A DNA stretch of 64,000 nucleotides from contig CP150565.1 in the NCBI GenBank assembly GCA_049487715.1, positions 310,001 through 374,000 of the forward strand. Reading direction: 5' to 3'. Source of the stretch: Pycnococcus provasolii. Its lineage: Eukaryota > Chlorophyta > Pseudoscourfieldiophyceae > Pseudoscourfieldiales. The notes beneath the pieces are model-generated. The model had not been told where the DNA came from. It did not search any database and saw only the letters and a list, made by a program, of their open reading frames with translations. Positions 1 to 9,473 of the stretch are shown here, piece by piece. Each line of letters begins with the position of its first letter. Within the stretch, counting starts at the first letter, position 1. Made by a program: the position numbers and the translations under genes.

Positions 1-1588
1 CAAAACCGCAGAGATGGTCCGGCGGCGGCGGGGGTGGGAGCACGGAGCCTGCCTCCGCTGTCGTCGCGTCGTTCAGCATCCATCCAAGAAAACCGCCAAC
101 CTCGTTGTTCGCCGCTCGTGCTGCAGGCACAAATGCTCCATATTCGAGAAGTGGCATGTTGCACACGTCCGCCGCGGCAGCTCCTGGCGCCGCAGGATCG
201 ACAAGAAACGGCGCGCCGGCGACAGCGTCCGAAACGCCCTCCATCGCGACCATGTTGCTCGGCGCGATGCCGCTGAGAATGCCCTTAACCCACACGCCGC
301 ATCCGGTTGCGAGAGGCCGCGCCACTGCCACCGCGAGCACGGTGTCAGTAATCACGCTGGAAATTCCAATGGTCAGATACAGCGACATCTGCACGAGAGG
401 ATATCGAAATGTGTCGATCATCACATTCCACGACTTGGTTTCCTCATCGTCCATGTCTCCTGCGTAATCGTCTAATGCAGCTTGCTCGAGCTCGGGGATA
501 ATCTCGTCCGAAATAGACTTCGCAATCTCATTGCGTGCCTCGCGTGCAGTTGTCAGGAACTGCCGTAAGGAATCAAATGGACCAATGTCTTGATTGATTC
601 GGACGAAATTGCCGCCGTTGCCCTCCAGCGGCGCTTCGTCCCAAGCCTCGAGCCACCTCCCCTCCATCCGCACGTCCGAAGGTGACGGCATCGCCGCGGC
701 AGCTTCCTGCATTGCGTAGAACACGCCGTACGGAATGCACCAAGCGAGCCATACCGCCGCCTCGTCCGGGCTATCGGGGAGCACCCTCCAAGCCGCGGGC
801 ATGTGCAGCCAGTCTGCACACGCGCACGCGAGCCAGGCGGCGAGAGGCATACCAGCAAAGGCACAGGAAGCATAAAGGAATCGTTCCCAAACGAGAGCCA
901 CTTCGTCATCGCCGCCACTGTTGTTGTTGTTATTCGAGATGGACGTCGCGGTGGCGGTGGTGGTTGCATCAGACGACGACGTTGTTGTCACATCATCCTG
1001 CTTTTGCTCCTCCTGGTTTGGCTTTGGCCGTTGGCCTTCTTCTTCCTCGGTGGACGACGCCAAGAACTCTTCGAACGACGCTGTTGCTGTAGTTATTCGT
1101 TCTCGGTCACGCTGCGCCGAAACGTCAGCCATAATCCGCTCAACGCAAGCATCCATGTCCGCGTTCACGTCTTCGATGGCGTTCTCAATCATGACGCGCG
1201 TCTTTTCGTCAAGTTTATCGTATTCGACGTCGGCGGACGCAAGCGTGGTCATGAACATCTGCCTTCTGAACTCCGGGTCGGCGAGCATATCCATGAGTTG
1301 CGTCGCATCAGACGCAAGGAACTCCGTTTCCGTGGTCTTGGCCCAGGACGCAAGCGCGTCCTCGAATTCGTCCGATGTTGATGCGTTCGTTTCTGTTTCT
1401 GTTTCTGTTTCTGTTTCTGTTTCTGTTTCTGTTTCGTCGACACTAGCATCGTTGAGTATTTGTCGAAACGACTCGAGGGAGACATCATCACCTTCGGAGG
1501 CAAGCAGGTCAGCCACTTTGCTATTTTGAGATGCGTCCCGCGCGAGCGCACCCAGCTTGGCGATAGCTTCTCGTTCCGCCGGTGACAT
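1..1588 (-). CDS. Unknown membrane protein, C-terminus outside the window
   Basis: An open minus-strand frame runs off the left edge, so the 3' end is missing. The given start is the first in-frame ATG, in the context ERMSPAERE. The order is: an acidic region with an ET dipeptide run, a helical region rich in Asp/Glu and Met (for example MDMLADPEFRRQMF), a Ser/Thr/Asn linker, then hydrophobic stretches around VWERFLYASCAFAGMPLAAW, AVWLAWCIPYGVFYAM and YPLVQMSLYLTIGISSVITD, which look like membrane segments. The last visible residues are a proline run (SVLPPPPPPDHL). I do not recognise the family. The coding claim rests on a long open frame with varied, protein-like composition; the opposite-strand frames give only Arg- or Ser-rich shadows. 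Confidence 0.6.
   Translation of the reverse strand, partial: MSPAEREAIAKLGALARDASQNSKVADLLASEGDDVSLESFRQILNDASVDETETETETETETETETNASTSDEFEDALASWAKTTETEFLASDATQLMDMLADPEFRRQMFMTTLASADVEYDKLDEKTRVMIENAIEDVNADMDACVERIMADVSAQRDRERITTATASFEEFLASSTEEEEGQRPKPNQEEQKQDDVTTTSSSDATTTATATSISNNNNNSGGDDEVALVWERFLYASCAFAGMPLAAWLACACADWLHMPAAWRVLPDSPDEAAVWLAWCIPYGVFYAMQEAAAAMPSPSDVRMEGRWLEAWDEAPLEGNGGNFVRINQDIGPFDSLRQFLTTAREARNEIAKSISDEIIPELEQAALDDYAGDMDDEETKSWNVMIDTFRYPLVQMSLYLTIGISSVITDTVLAVAVARPLATGCGVWVKGILSGIAPSNMVAMEGVSDAVAGAPFLVDPAAPGAAAADVCNMPLLEYGAFVPAARAANNEVGGFLGWMLNDATTAEAGSVLPPPPPPDHLCGF
1388..1435. repeat. Hexanucleotide microsatellite coding (Glu-Thr)n
   Basis: About eight copies of TTTCTG (minus strand GAAACA) lie inside the unknown membrane-protein gene and encode alternating Glu and Thr. 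The unit is six bases, so length changes keep the frame. Confidence 0.85.
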
Positions 1589-2140
1589 GCGTTCTCCAAC
1601 ATCAACAGACGCAGACGACGCATCAACAGACGGAGACGGATCCTCCAAGGAAGTCCTACTCGTAGGAGGACCTATATTAGCACTGGCTGGGAGCCCACCA
1701 CCACCACCACCACCAGCAGGTTTTCTGAGACGCAGAGATGCCAGGGCAGAGTCAATATCACGAGATGAAGACTCAGACGAAGATGAAGACGAAGCAGAGC
1801 CAGAGCCAGAGCGACCACCACCACCACCACCACCACCACCACCAGATACTGACGAGCACGAAACACGCGACGACGACGACCCTGACCCGAGACCACCAAA
1901 TCCTAATCCAAAGGGGAGCAGAGGACGAGGACCACCACGAGGACGAGCACCACCACGAGGATGAGGCCACCACCACCACCACGAGGACCACGGAGGCACT
2001 TCACCGGCTTCTGAGCCGCCATGGTATGAGAAGCAAGCACAAGCACAAGCACACGCACAAGCACGAACACGCCAACTGGTGCCCAGAATGAACGAACCAG
2101 AATGAAGGGTCCGTCGGCGCGTACGCCCCCCGAAAACCTC
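1589..2140 (-). other. Low-complexity upstream extension of the first gene
   Basis: The frame of the downstream gene stays open to a TAG near 2140 but has no ATG here. It would code Gly-, Ser- and Arg-Gly-rich sequence from (GGT)n tracts. An ATG at about 2020 on the minus strand opens MAAQKPVKCLRGPRG and a Val/Leu-rich stretch in another frame, which stops at about 1900. The true 5' end may use an unseen intron or be hidden by a slip in these triplet repeats. Confidence 0.3.
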
Positions 2141-3140
2141 CTAGGACATTCCGGGAACCACCGTTATCCACTCTTGTGGGTGGGTGCAGTTCTTGTTTTT
2201 CTCACTGGGGGGGGGATACGCCCTTGAACTACTTTCCTGAGTGGGTCAAGGTACTTCCTGGGGGATCCCGCTCTTGTCTCATTACCGGTGACTCGCGATC
2301 ACACCATTCACACGATCGACCTCAGCGAACCTGCGCAAGAGGCGGCGGGCCTGCAGTGCATCAACGTCATCCAGCAGCGCATCGAGGAGTGCAAGATACG
2401 TTACACGAACGGCTTCATGCTCATGATATACGGCACGAGCACGGGCTCGCTCTCGATCGAGCAAGAGTGTCATGCCCGGAGGGTGTACCGATGTGTTTGA
2501 TGTGTTTGGGGGTTAAGGGAAGGAGGCGCTACGCGGCCGATGGAAGGAGGTGGCGGCAACGCGTTGGAAAGAGAGGAGAGGAGACAGTTAGGACTTAGGA
2601 ATAAGGTGGCCCCGGGGGAAGGTCCCAGTGCCGAGAGTGGGCTGAGGTAAGAAGGGGAGGCCCGGTTAGACCGGTGTCCTTCACTCGGGCAAGCTTTTAC
2701 GTGCTTAAGGTGCACGCTTGAGCAGTTTGTGTGTATTCGTTTACGTAAGAGCCGAGGAGAGTCAAGTAGTGGTTTGGTGTTTGAGTCACAGTAACGTTTG
2801 GACAGCGTTTTCTTCAAATATCCAACCCGAGGGTCACAGCTGTCAGTCCCGGCGAGCTGAGGAGGGAAAGAGACAGGGCACCCATTGGTGAATTGGTGTG
2901 GGGCATCAGTGGTTAATTAGTGAGTGGAGAGAGTACAACCTCAATCGCGTCCACGCGCTCAACGGTTGCGACAAGAGGGCAAGATCATGCAGCTGACGAA
3001 CCGCGGCTACCAGACCCCACCGATCGTCGACGTCGACGGCAGGACCATCGCCCAAGGCGAGCAGGGCGCACATGGCCCTGGCGGCGAGAGCGTGTTCGAC
3101 TGCAGCTCATCCAGGGTGCTGAGCAAGGCGGTGGAGACCA
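2141..3140. other. Gene-poor stretch with possible eroded coding fragments
   Basis: No complete gene is seen. At 2288-2500 on the plus strand a short frame has varied, protein-like composition (CINVIQQRIEECKIRY, NGFMLMIYGTSTGSLSIEQE) and no recognised homologue; it may be a relic of a larger gene. From 2920 to 3140 the composition looks coding-like and leads into the OrfB-like fragment, in broken frames. Confidence 0.3.
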
Positions 3141-3368
3141 ATGACAAGGCCGCTCTTGCTCACGCGCCCGACTCCGATCCCGGGGAACGCCATCGGAGGT
3201 GCGGTCAAGATCACGCGCAACAGTCGCGGGCACTTCCACGCAATCGTCCCGATCAAAACGCCGTGGGAGAGCATTCCGACTCCCAAACCGGAGGCGGAGC
3301 GGAAGGTCGTCGCGCTCGACCCGGGCGTCCGCGCCTTCCAGACGTGCTACTCGACGACGGACGGGTGA
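3141..3368 (+). pseudogene. TnpB/Fanzor-like (OrfB_IS605) nuclease remnant
   Basis: A 75-residue frame contains GGAVKITRNSRGHFHAIVPI followed after about 18 residues by KVVALDPGVRAFQTCYSTTD. In OrfB/TnpB proteins and their eukaryotic relatives (Fanzor), a beta-strand segment of the first type precedes the RuvC-I motif, whose Asp sits in a 'DPGVR' context like this one. The frame ends at TGA right after the motif. I did not find the later Glu and Asp motifs or the zinc-finger cysteines in a continuous frame downstream, so this is a truncated relic. It lies about 200 bases beyond the 3' end of BRCA2, on the opposite strand. Confidence 0.55.
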
Positions 3369-3563
3369 GCCGGCAGGGCAATTTTCTTATTTAGGGGGGT
3401 ACAGTGGGGTGCATCTACGACGGATCCCCGGCTCGTGGCTGGGAAGATTTTTTTTCAATTTCTGCCTTGTTCTGCGTCAAAACATTCTTTCATTTTTTTA
3501 CATCATCTGATGAAATACAACAAGTAAGGCGCGCCTGGGCGACTCCAATCGAGCCGCGCAACA

Positions 3564-6500
3564 TTATGTCTTGCGACATATGCGACGCACACGGCGTACC
3601 TGGCGAAGCAAGGCGTCCGGAGGAAGGGCGGCTGCCTCGCGTGCCAGTGCATCGCCCGTGACGACACGAGCGACATGCGCGTGCGCGTCAGCACGCAAGA
3701 CGACGAGACGTCGCACATGGTCGACATGTGCGACCACCACGTGCTGCGCCTCGACAACGACGCAAGGCGGAGGGTCAGCCTCCGCCGTCGCTGCCGTCGC
3801 CGCCGCCGCCGTCGCCGCCGCCGCCGCCGCCGCCGCCACCGCCTCTTCTTCGTCCTCTTCTTCCTCCTCATCCTCCTCCTCCTCCTCCTCGTCCTCCTCC
3901 ATGCTGTCATCGTCGTCGTCGTCGTCATCCAGCTCCGTTGGCCACGCCGGGGCAGCAAATGCACGACGATCTGTTGCCACCACCTCGAGTGCGAGTAGCC
4001 ATGGGTTCTGTTCACCACCCGAAGAGCGTCGCCGACGAGATGCACTCGCAGCACTCCAGCTCTGCCCATCGACACAAAATGCCCACTGTCGTACGCGCGT
4101 GTCCCAGCTGCCACCGTCGTGCACGTCGCCGGCATGGAGAAACACGCCCACGACGTCCACATCCGTGCCAACCGAAACGGCGCCGTCAGCAATGGCACGC
4201 GCACTCAAGCACGTGCGCACAACTGGCGCAATTCCCATTGGTTCGAATCGCAGCGTGCGACCCCAGCTCGCGCCAAGCTGCAGCTTCTCTCTCAAAGGTC
4301 CACCAGCCTTCCCGCGGCGTGCTTCCAATCCGCTCAGTCGGACAATGGCACCTTCTCCGAGCACATTGCGCGAATCCGCCTCATCGCTGTCACGCGTCCA
4401 TCCCGAGATGGCACGCCTTACCGTCTCACGGCGCTTGTCTGCCGCGGCGGAGCCAGAGCCGTCCACCGTGGCCAACGGGTGACCCTCAGGCGGGAATCCC
4501 CAAATCTTGAAAATGGCGCTGTGGGCGCTGTCGACGCGGCCACCGCTTGCAAGCCAGTGTTTGCGGTCCACCACCAGAAACGTGGCAACGTATGTCACGC
4601 CCGTGGTTGTATTGCCACGCGCGCCCGAACGTGCATTGAAGATGTCCTTATCCGCCAACGACGTGCGTCTTGCACCTTCGGTCACCGCCACGGGCTCCTC
4701 GCCATGCACAAACTCAGCACGCGCTCCGTACACAGCGCGGTACTCGCTCTCGCATCTTTGATGGAACTGAGATTTTAAGTTTTCCGCAAGCTGCTGCTTC
4801 TGCATGTCGAACATGAAGCCAGCCTGCGTGCCGGCAGCACATTCGAGCTGGGATTCCTCGTAAAGCTGCGCCATTTGCTCCTCAAACGCATTCTCGAATT
4901 CAGCCTCGAGGCGACGGTACGCGGATGACCACGATGCATGGCACAGGCGAAGCCGCGCACGCTCGGCAAGCGGCGGGCGTAGTATACCTCGATCGTCACC
5001 ACCAGCTCCGGATTTGCCGTCGTCATCAGCCGATGCTGGCGGCTCCCAAGCAAGCAGCGGATACGCTCGCACGATCACCACATCGATGTCGCAGCACATA
5101 CCGCCCATGGCGCGAAGTGTCGATAGTCTGCGACAAGGTGCCCATCCCGGGCGTTTCTGGACCCCATTCTTGCACGTCATGGTCACGGCACCAACCTTGG
5201 TCGTCATTTGCACACGACGGCAGGCGTTTGCATGCAGTTGAAGGCATCCGCCGCCGAAGGATGGTAGCGGCGCACCAGTCTCTTTCCCCGTAAGTATGCT
5301 AGCATTCACAAGCGGATGAGATGGCTCGAAGCCCTGCCCACCGCCGCCGCCGCCGCCGCCGCCGCCAGAGCTGCCGCCGCCAACCCAAGAGCTTAAGCTA
5401 ACTTCCAGCTTGTCTCCCTCGCAGAGGCGTTCATGCAGCAGTGCCTCTGCAATCACAGGATCTGTCAGAGCGCCGCATCCGTACCAAAGGTCGGTGAGCG
5501 TCAGCGCTATGCCGGCAGTTCCATTCTGCACCTCACGCAGGAACTGCTCCGGCGCGGGAAATCCGTCCAATGCCGCGGTGTCGACGCCGCACTCGAAGGT
5601 ATCTCGCCACATGGATACTGGAGACCAACGCGCCAGGTACGATGAAAGACGAATCTCAAGCGGCGTCCCCTTCGAGCGCCGCAAGTGCATGCGCACGTCA
5701 GCAACCAAAAGTACCATGCGAGCCGATGGTGGCAAGTCGCCCTCGCAAAGCCGGCGTATGGACGAGCGGCGACCGAGAATTGCCTCGGAGATGTACCTCT
5801 TTGCCACACGACGCGACGCCTCGGCGGCATTCAGGTAGCGCATCTCGTGGCTCTCGCACTGGGCGTCGTGTGCAGCTTGGTAGAAGCCTAGCGTCCACAC
5901 CGACCACACGAATGCATTCTGAAACCAAGCGGGGCTGAGCTCAGTGTGACCACCCTGCGTGCGGAAGGGCGAGTGCAGCGTATCAAGTGATGTCAGCGCC
6001 GCCTTTGCGGCGTCGGACAGCGGTAGTTGACAGTGCATGGCCCAATGCAGCACGGCGCGGTAGATCCCCCGCCATGTCATCGGTGCGGTCGCAGAAAGTC
6101 GTGGCATGGGAAGCAATGTTAACAGGGCATCACAAGCTCGTACCGCTGCACGAGGGCAGCGAGACAGCTCCGGTATTGACATGCCCGTGTTCTTCGCCTC
6201 TCGAATAAGCTGATTGCGATGTTGGATCTGATCGTAGCTAGCGCGCAATTCAGCGACGGTTGGAGCCATTGTGACGTTCAGCGAATCACGCAGAACAGCT
6301 GGCTGCATTTTCTGAAAGTCACTGCGTGTGATCGTTAGCGGCAGTGCCTCTTGCCACCATGTGAGACTAATCGACTGCCGCGAAGGTGGGGGTGGTTGCG
6401 CAGCCGGCGTGGGACGTGCACGCTTCGCCGCGAGTCCACCAGGAGACTGATGTGCGCCTGCGGCACCAGGTGCCACATTGACAGACACAATTTGCAATGG

Positions 6501-9473
6501 CCGCTTTCCAAATCGCCGCGATGTATTTCCCATAGTATGAGCTGCGTCACCGCCACGGCCGTCGTTGTCAGGGTCGCCAAGCCACCGACGAGCGCGAGCC
6601 AGAGCTTCCGCATCAACGGAGTAAGGCTTGTTGCTCGTTGCAGACATGAGAAGTCCACTGCCAACTGCTCCCACCCCCGTATTGGTGGTGCTCGGCGCGG
6701 TACGAGCAGCAGGTGTATCGCTGCCACGACCGTCGTTGCCAGGGTCGCCAAGCCACCGACGAGCGCGAGCCAGAGCTTCCGCATCAACGGAGTAAGGCTT
6801 GTTGCTCGTTGCAGACATGAGAAGTCCACTGCCAACTGCTCCCACCCCCGTATTGGTGCTCGGTGCCGTACGAGCAGCAGGTGTATCGCTGCCGCCAGCG
6901 TCGTTGTCAGCGTCGCCAATCAGTCGACGAGCGCGCTCAAGAGCACCCGTGTTCACAGCGAGAGGCCTGTTGCTTGCCGCGGACAGAAACAGACCCCCGC
7001 CGCCGACTGCTCCTGCTCCTGCTCCGGCACTCGGCGCGGGATAGGCAGCCGCAAGAGGTGCTGCTGCTGCTGCTAATGCTGCTCCGCCGCCGCCGGCGTC
7101 GTTGTCAGCGTCGCCAATCAGTCGACGAGCGCGCTCAAGAGCATCCGTGTTCACAGCGAGAGGCCTGTTGCTCGCCGCGGACAGAAACAGACCCCCGCCG
7201 CCGACTGCTCCTGCTCCGGCACTCGGCGCGGGATAGGCAGCCGCATGAGGTGCTGCTGCTGCTACCGCTGCTCCGCCGCCGCCGGCGTCGTTGTCAGCGT
7301 CGCCAATCAGTCGACGAGCGCGCTCAAGAGCATCCGTGTTCACAGCGAGAGGCCTGTTGCTCGCCGCGGACAGAAACAGACCCCCGCCGCCGACTGCTCC
7401 TGCTCCTGCTCCGGCACTCGGCGCGGGATAGGCAGCCGCATGAGGTGCTGCTGCTGCTACCGCTGCTCCGCCGCCGCCGGCGTCGTTGTCAGCGTCGCCA
7501 ATCAGTCGACGAGCGCGCTCAAGAGCATCCGCGTTCACAGCGAGAGGCCTGTTGCTCGCCGCGGACAGAAACAGACCTGCTCCGGCACTCGGCGCGGGAT
7601 AGGCAGCCGCATGAGGTGCTGCTGCTGCTACCGCTGCTCCGCCGCCGCCGGCGTCGTTGTCAGCGTCGCCAATCAGTCGACGAGCGCGCTCAAGAGCATC
7701 CGCGTTCACAGCGAGAGGTCTGTTGCTCGCCGCGGACAGAAACAGACCTGCTCCGGCACTCGGCGCGGGATAGGCAGCCGCATGAGGTGCTGCTGCTGCT
7801 ACCGCTGCTCCGCCGCCGCCGGCGTCGTTGTCAGCGTCGCCAATCAGTCGACGAGCACGCTCAAGAGCATCCGCGTTCACAGCGAGAGGCCTGTTGCTTG
7901 CCGCGGACAGAAAGAGACCTGCTCCGGCACTCGGCGCGGGATAGGCAGCCGCATGAGGTGCTGCTGCTGCTACCGCTGCTCCGCCGCCGCCGGCGTCGTT
8001 GTCAGCGTCGCCAATCAGTCGACGAGCGCGCTCAAGAGCATCCGCGTTCACAGCGAGAGGCCTGTTGCTCGCCGCGGACAGAAACAGACCCCCGCCGCCG
8101 ACTGCTCCTGCTCCTGCTCCGGCACTCGGCGCGGGATAGGAAGGTAACGCTGGCGCCACTAGCTGTGGTTCCTGCACTGTTCGCATCGGTTCATGAATTT
8201 GATGCGAAGCAAGTGCGACTGCTGCTGGCGGAAGTCTTTGTTCGTGGAGCATGATGTTCCTTTGCATCGGCGGTGTCGGCTGTGATGGAGAATATAGAAA
8301 AGCAGCGGAAATACCATGAGTAGGTGGAGGAGGAGGATTGAGAAGAGGTGCTGCTGCTTCGAGCGCTTCTGTTGCTTTTCTTGTCGATGATGGTTGTGGT
8401 GGCAGCTGATGTGGTTCTTGCACAGGAGCAGGTAGAGGTGTGGATAGAAGTCCAGGCGATTCTGGTATGAGTGTCGAAGGTGCGACGAATCCGCCGTAAG
8501 CAGCAGGCGACGGTAGCGGAGCCAGCTGAGCAGCTTGTCTTGTAGCAATCTGTTCATTCGTAGCCGGTACGAACGTTTCCGGCACTGGGGGAAGGTGAGC
8601 GGCAAGCTGTTCGTTCGTAGCTGGTACGAACGTTTCCGGCACTGCGGGAAGGTGAGCAGCAAGCTGTTCGTTCGTAGCTGGTACGAACGTTTCCGCCACC
8701 GCGGGAAGGTGAGCAGCAAGCTGTTCGTTCGTAGCTGGTACGAAGGTCCCCATCTGTAGGCTGCCGACGTATTGCTCTCCTGTCGCAGGAACATACGACG
8801 CTTCGACGTATTCCTCTGCACTTTGCGACATAGGTTGTACCGCAACATCGCCACCGCTACCGTTGTCGTCGTCGTCGTCATTGTCACCGTCATTGTCCCC
8901 TTCAGGCAACGAGCGCACGGTGTCGCCTGGCGCCTCGTCGTCGTTACCTGGCGCCTCGTCGTCGTTACTTGGCGCCTCGTCATCGTTACCAGCAGGAGTA
9001 GTCGGATCGCCGCCCGTCGGCTGCTCCTCTGAGCGATTACCGCCAGCAACATCTTCTACCAAAGCAGGAGCAGGATGCGGTTCCGACACCGACACTGGTT
9101 GTCGCTCGACGCAGGGCGCCTGTCCATAGGTCGCTACATCATCCGGACGAAGCGAAACGGGCCTTGAAGAGACCCTACCCTCCCAATCATGAGGAGGCTC
9201 CCCGTCATCACGAGGTGTCGAGTTGCCTTCCACATCATGAGGTGTATCCTCACGATTGTTGTGCACGCTCACCGACACAGACGTGATCAGGCGCTGCAGG
9301 AGGACACCAACACCAACAGGATCACCCTCACCCTCGATGGAGTCACCCAAGGAGTCACCCAAGGAGTTACCCAAGGAGTCCGCGAGGACGAGCAAAGGCG
9401 AGCGCCACGATGACGGCGACGACGACGACGAAGGCGAAGGCCTAAAAGACGATGACGGGTGCGACGAAGACAT
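3564..9473 (-). CDS. BRCA2: BRCA2 homologue, RAD51 mediator
   Basis: A 1,969-residue single-exon protein. BRCA2 loads RAD51 onto RPA-coated single-stranded DNA during homologous recombination in the nucleus. In order: a Ser-rich N-terminus; about five FVPATNEQ-type repeats (residues ~245-310); nine BRC repeats (~460-975) with FLSA at the FxxA position and ALERARRLI matching the BRC helix; a helical domain (~1,040-1,300; AFVWSVWTLGFY resembles the human WVYNHYRWIIWKLA region); OB1 with LTDLWYG and CDIDVVIVRAYPLLAWE (human LTDGWY and CVDVIIQRAYPIQWME); a charged helical stretch at the place of the tower; OB2 (TTGVTYVATFLVV); OB3 (DVDVVGVFL); and an acidic, Ala-rich tail. The start at 9473 (MSSSHPSSS) is preferred because the frame continues upstream to 9659 into unlikely sequence. 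The last ~70 residues may be extended by inserted DNA. Confidence 0.9.
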   Translation of the reverse strand: MSSSHPSSSFRPSPSSSSSPSSWRSPLLVLADSLGNSLGDSLGDSIEGEGDPVGVGVLLQRLITSVSVSVHNNREDTPHDVEGNSTPRDDGEPPHDWEGRVSSRPVSLRPDDVATYGQAPCVERQPVSVSEPHPAPALVEDVAGGNRSEEQPTGGDPTTPAGNDDEAPSNDDEAPGNDDEAPGDTVRSLPEGDNDGDNDDDDDNGSGGDVAVQPMSQSAEEYVEASYVPATGEQYVGSLQMGTFVPATNEQLAAHLPAVAETFVPATNEQLAAHLPAVPETFVPATNEQLAAHLPPVPETFVPATNEQIATRQAAQLAPLPSPAAYGGFVAPSTLIPESPGLLSTPLPAPVQEPHQLPPQPSSTRKATEALEAAAPLLNPPPPPTHGISAAFLYSPSQPTPPMQRNIMLHEQRLPPAAVALASHQIHEPMRTVQEPQLVAPALPSYPAPSAGAGAGAVGGGGLFLSAASNRPLAVNADALERARRLIGDADNDAGGGGAAVAAAAPHAAAYPAPSAGAGLFLSAASNRPLAVNADALERARRLIGDADNDAGGGGAAVAAAAPHAAAYPAPSAGAGLFLSAASNRPLAVNADALERARRLIGDADNDAGGGGAAVAAAAPHAAAYPAPSAGAGLFLSAASNRPLAVNADALERARRLIGDADNDAGGGGAAVAAAAPHAAAYPAPSAGAGAGAVGGGGLFLSAASNRPLAVNTDALERARRLIGDADNDAGGGGAAVAAAAPHAAAYPAPSAGAGAVGGGGLFLSAASNRPLAVNTDALERARRLIGDADNDAGGGGAALAAAAAPLAAAYPAPSAGAGAGAVGGGGLFLSAASNRPLAVNTGALERARRLIGDADNDAGGSDTPAARTAPSTNTGVGAVGSGLLMSATSNKPYSVDAEALARARRWLGDPGNDGRGSDTPAARTAPSTTNTGVGAVGSGLLMSATSNKPYSVDAEALARARRWLGDPDNDGRGGDAAHTMGNTSRRFGKRPLQIVSVNVAPGAAGAHQSPGGLAAKRARPTPAAQPPPPSRQSISLTWWQEALPLTITRSDFQKMQPAVLRDSLNVTMAPTVAELRASYDQIQHRNQLIREAKNTGMSIPELSRCPRAAVRACDALLTLLPMPRLSATAPMTWRGIYRAVLHWAMHCQLPLSDAAKAALTSLDTLHSPFRTQGGHTELSPAWFQNAFVWSVWTLGFYQAAHDAQCESHEMRYLNAAEASRRVAKRYISEAILGRRSSIRRLCEGDLPPSARMVLLVADVRMHLRRSKGTPLEIRLSSYLARWSPVSMWRDTFECGVDTAALDGFPAPEQFLREVQNGTAGIALTLTDLWYGCGALTDPVIAEALLHERLCEGDKLEVSLSSWVGGGSSGGGGGGGGGGQGFEPSHPLVNASILTGKETGAPLPSFGGGCLQLHANACRRVQMTTKVGAVTMTCKNGVQKRPGWAPCRRLSTLRAMGGMCCDIDVVIVRAYPLLAWEPPASADDDGKSGAGGDDRGILRPPLAERARLRLCHASWSSAYRRLEAEFENAFEEQMAQLYEESQLECAAGTQAGFMFDMQKQQLAENLKSQFHQRCESEYRAVYGARAEFVHGEEPVAVTEGARRTSLADKDIFNARSGARGNTTTGVTYVATFLVVDRKHWLASGGRVDSAHSAIFKIWGFPPEGHPLATVDGSGSAAADKRRETVRRAISGWTRDSDEADSRNVLGEGAIVRLSGLEARRGKAGGPLREKLQLGASWGRTLRFEPMGIAPVVRTCLSARAIADGAVSVGTDVDVVGVFLHAGDVHDGGSWDTRVRQWAFCVDGQSWSAASASRRRRSSGGEQNPWLLALEVVATDRRAFAAPAWPTELDDDDDDDDSMEEDEEEEEEDEEEEEDEEEAVAAAAAAAATAAAATAATAEADPPPCVVVEAQHVVVAHVDHVRRLVVLRADAHAHVARVVTGDALAREAAALPPDALLRQVRRVRRICRKT
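6541..8110 (-). repeat. Nine tandem BRC repeats
   Basis: Direct repeats with a period of roughly 170-200 bases, each coding one BRC motif and a Gly/Ala/Pro linker. Seven copies read GLFLSAASNRPLAVN followed by T/A-D/G-ALERARRLIGDADND. Two copies nearest the DNA-binding domain read GLLMSATSNKPYSVD with ALARARRWLGD. The seven are nearly identical in DNA, including silent sites, and three linkers lack a short Gly/Ala/Val block, so the array has recently been reshuffled by unequal exchange or conversion. Confidence 0.92.
8545..8790 (-). repeat. FVPATNEQ repeat array in BRCA2 N-terminal region
   Basis: Four close copies of a ~20-residue unit, FVPATNEQLAAHLPAVPET, and one diverged copy (SYVPATGEQYVGSL) in front. 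The DNA repeat is 60 bases. Each close copy carries a Phe-x-x-Ala tetrapeptide followed by Thr, as in RAD51-binding FxxA motifs, but lacks the rest of a BRC repeat. Confidence 0.85.

Noticed and set aside
4230-4260. GGTTCGAATC, resembling a tRNA T-loop
   Set aside because: It lies inside the BRCA2 OB-fold coding region and no matching acceptor, D or anticodon arm is seen.
3675-4510. Arg-, Ser- or Pro-rich plus-strand frames
   Set aside because: Shadows of the acidic and alanine-rich C-terminal region of BRCA2.
6541-8110. CRISPR-like regular direct repeats
   Set aside because: Repeats and 'spacers' together are one continuous protein repeat, with spacers as similar as repeats, in a eukaryotic gene.
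6863-8254. 463-residue plus-strand frame of Arg/Gln/Leu-rich repeats
   Set aside because: It is the antisense of the BRC repeat array; the minus strand matches BRCA2 and the plus composition is a repeat shadow.
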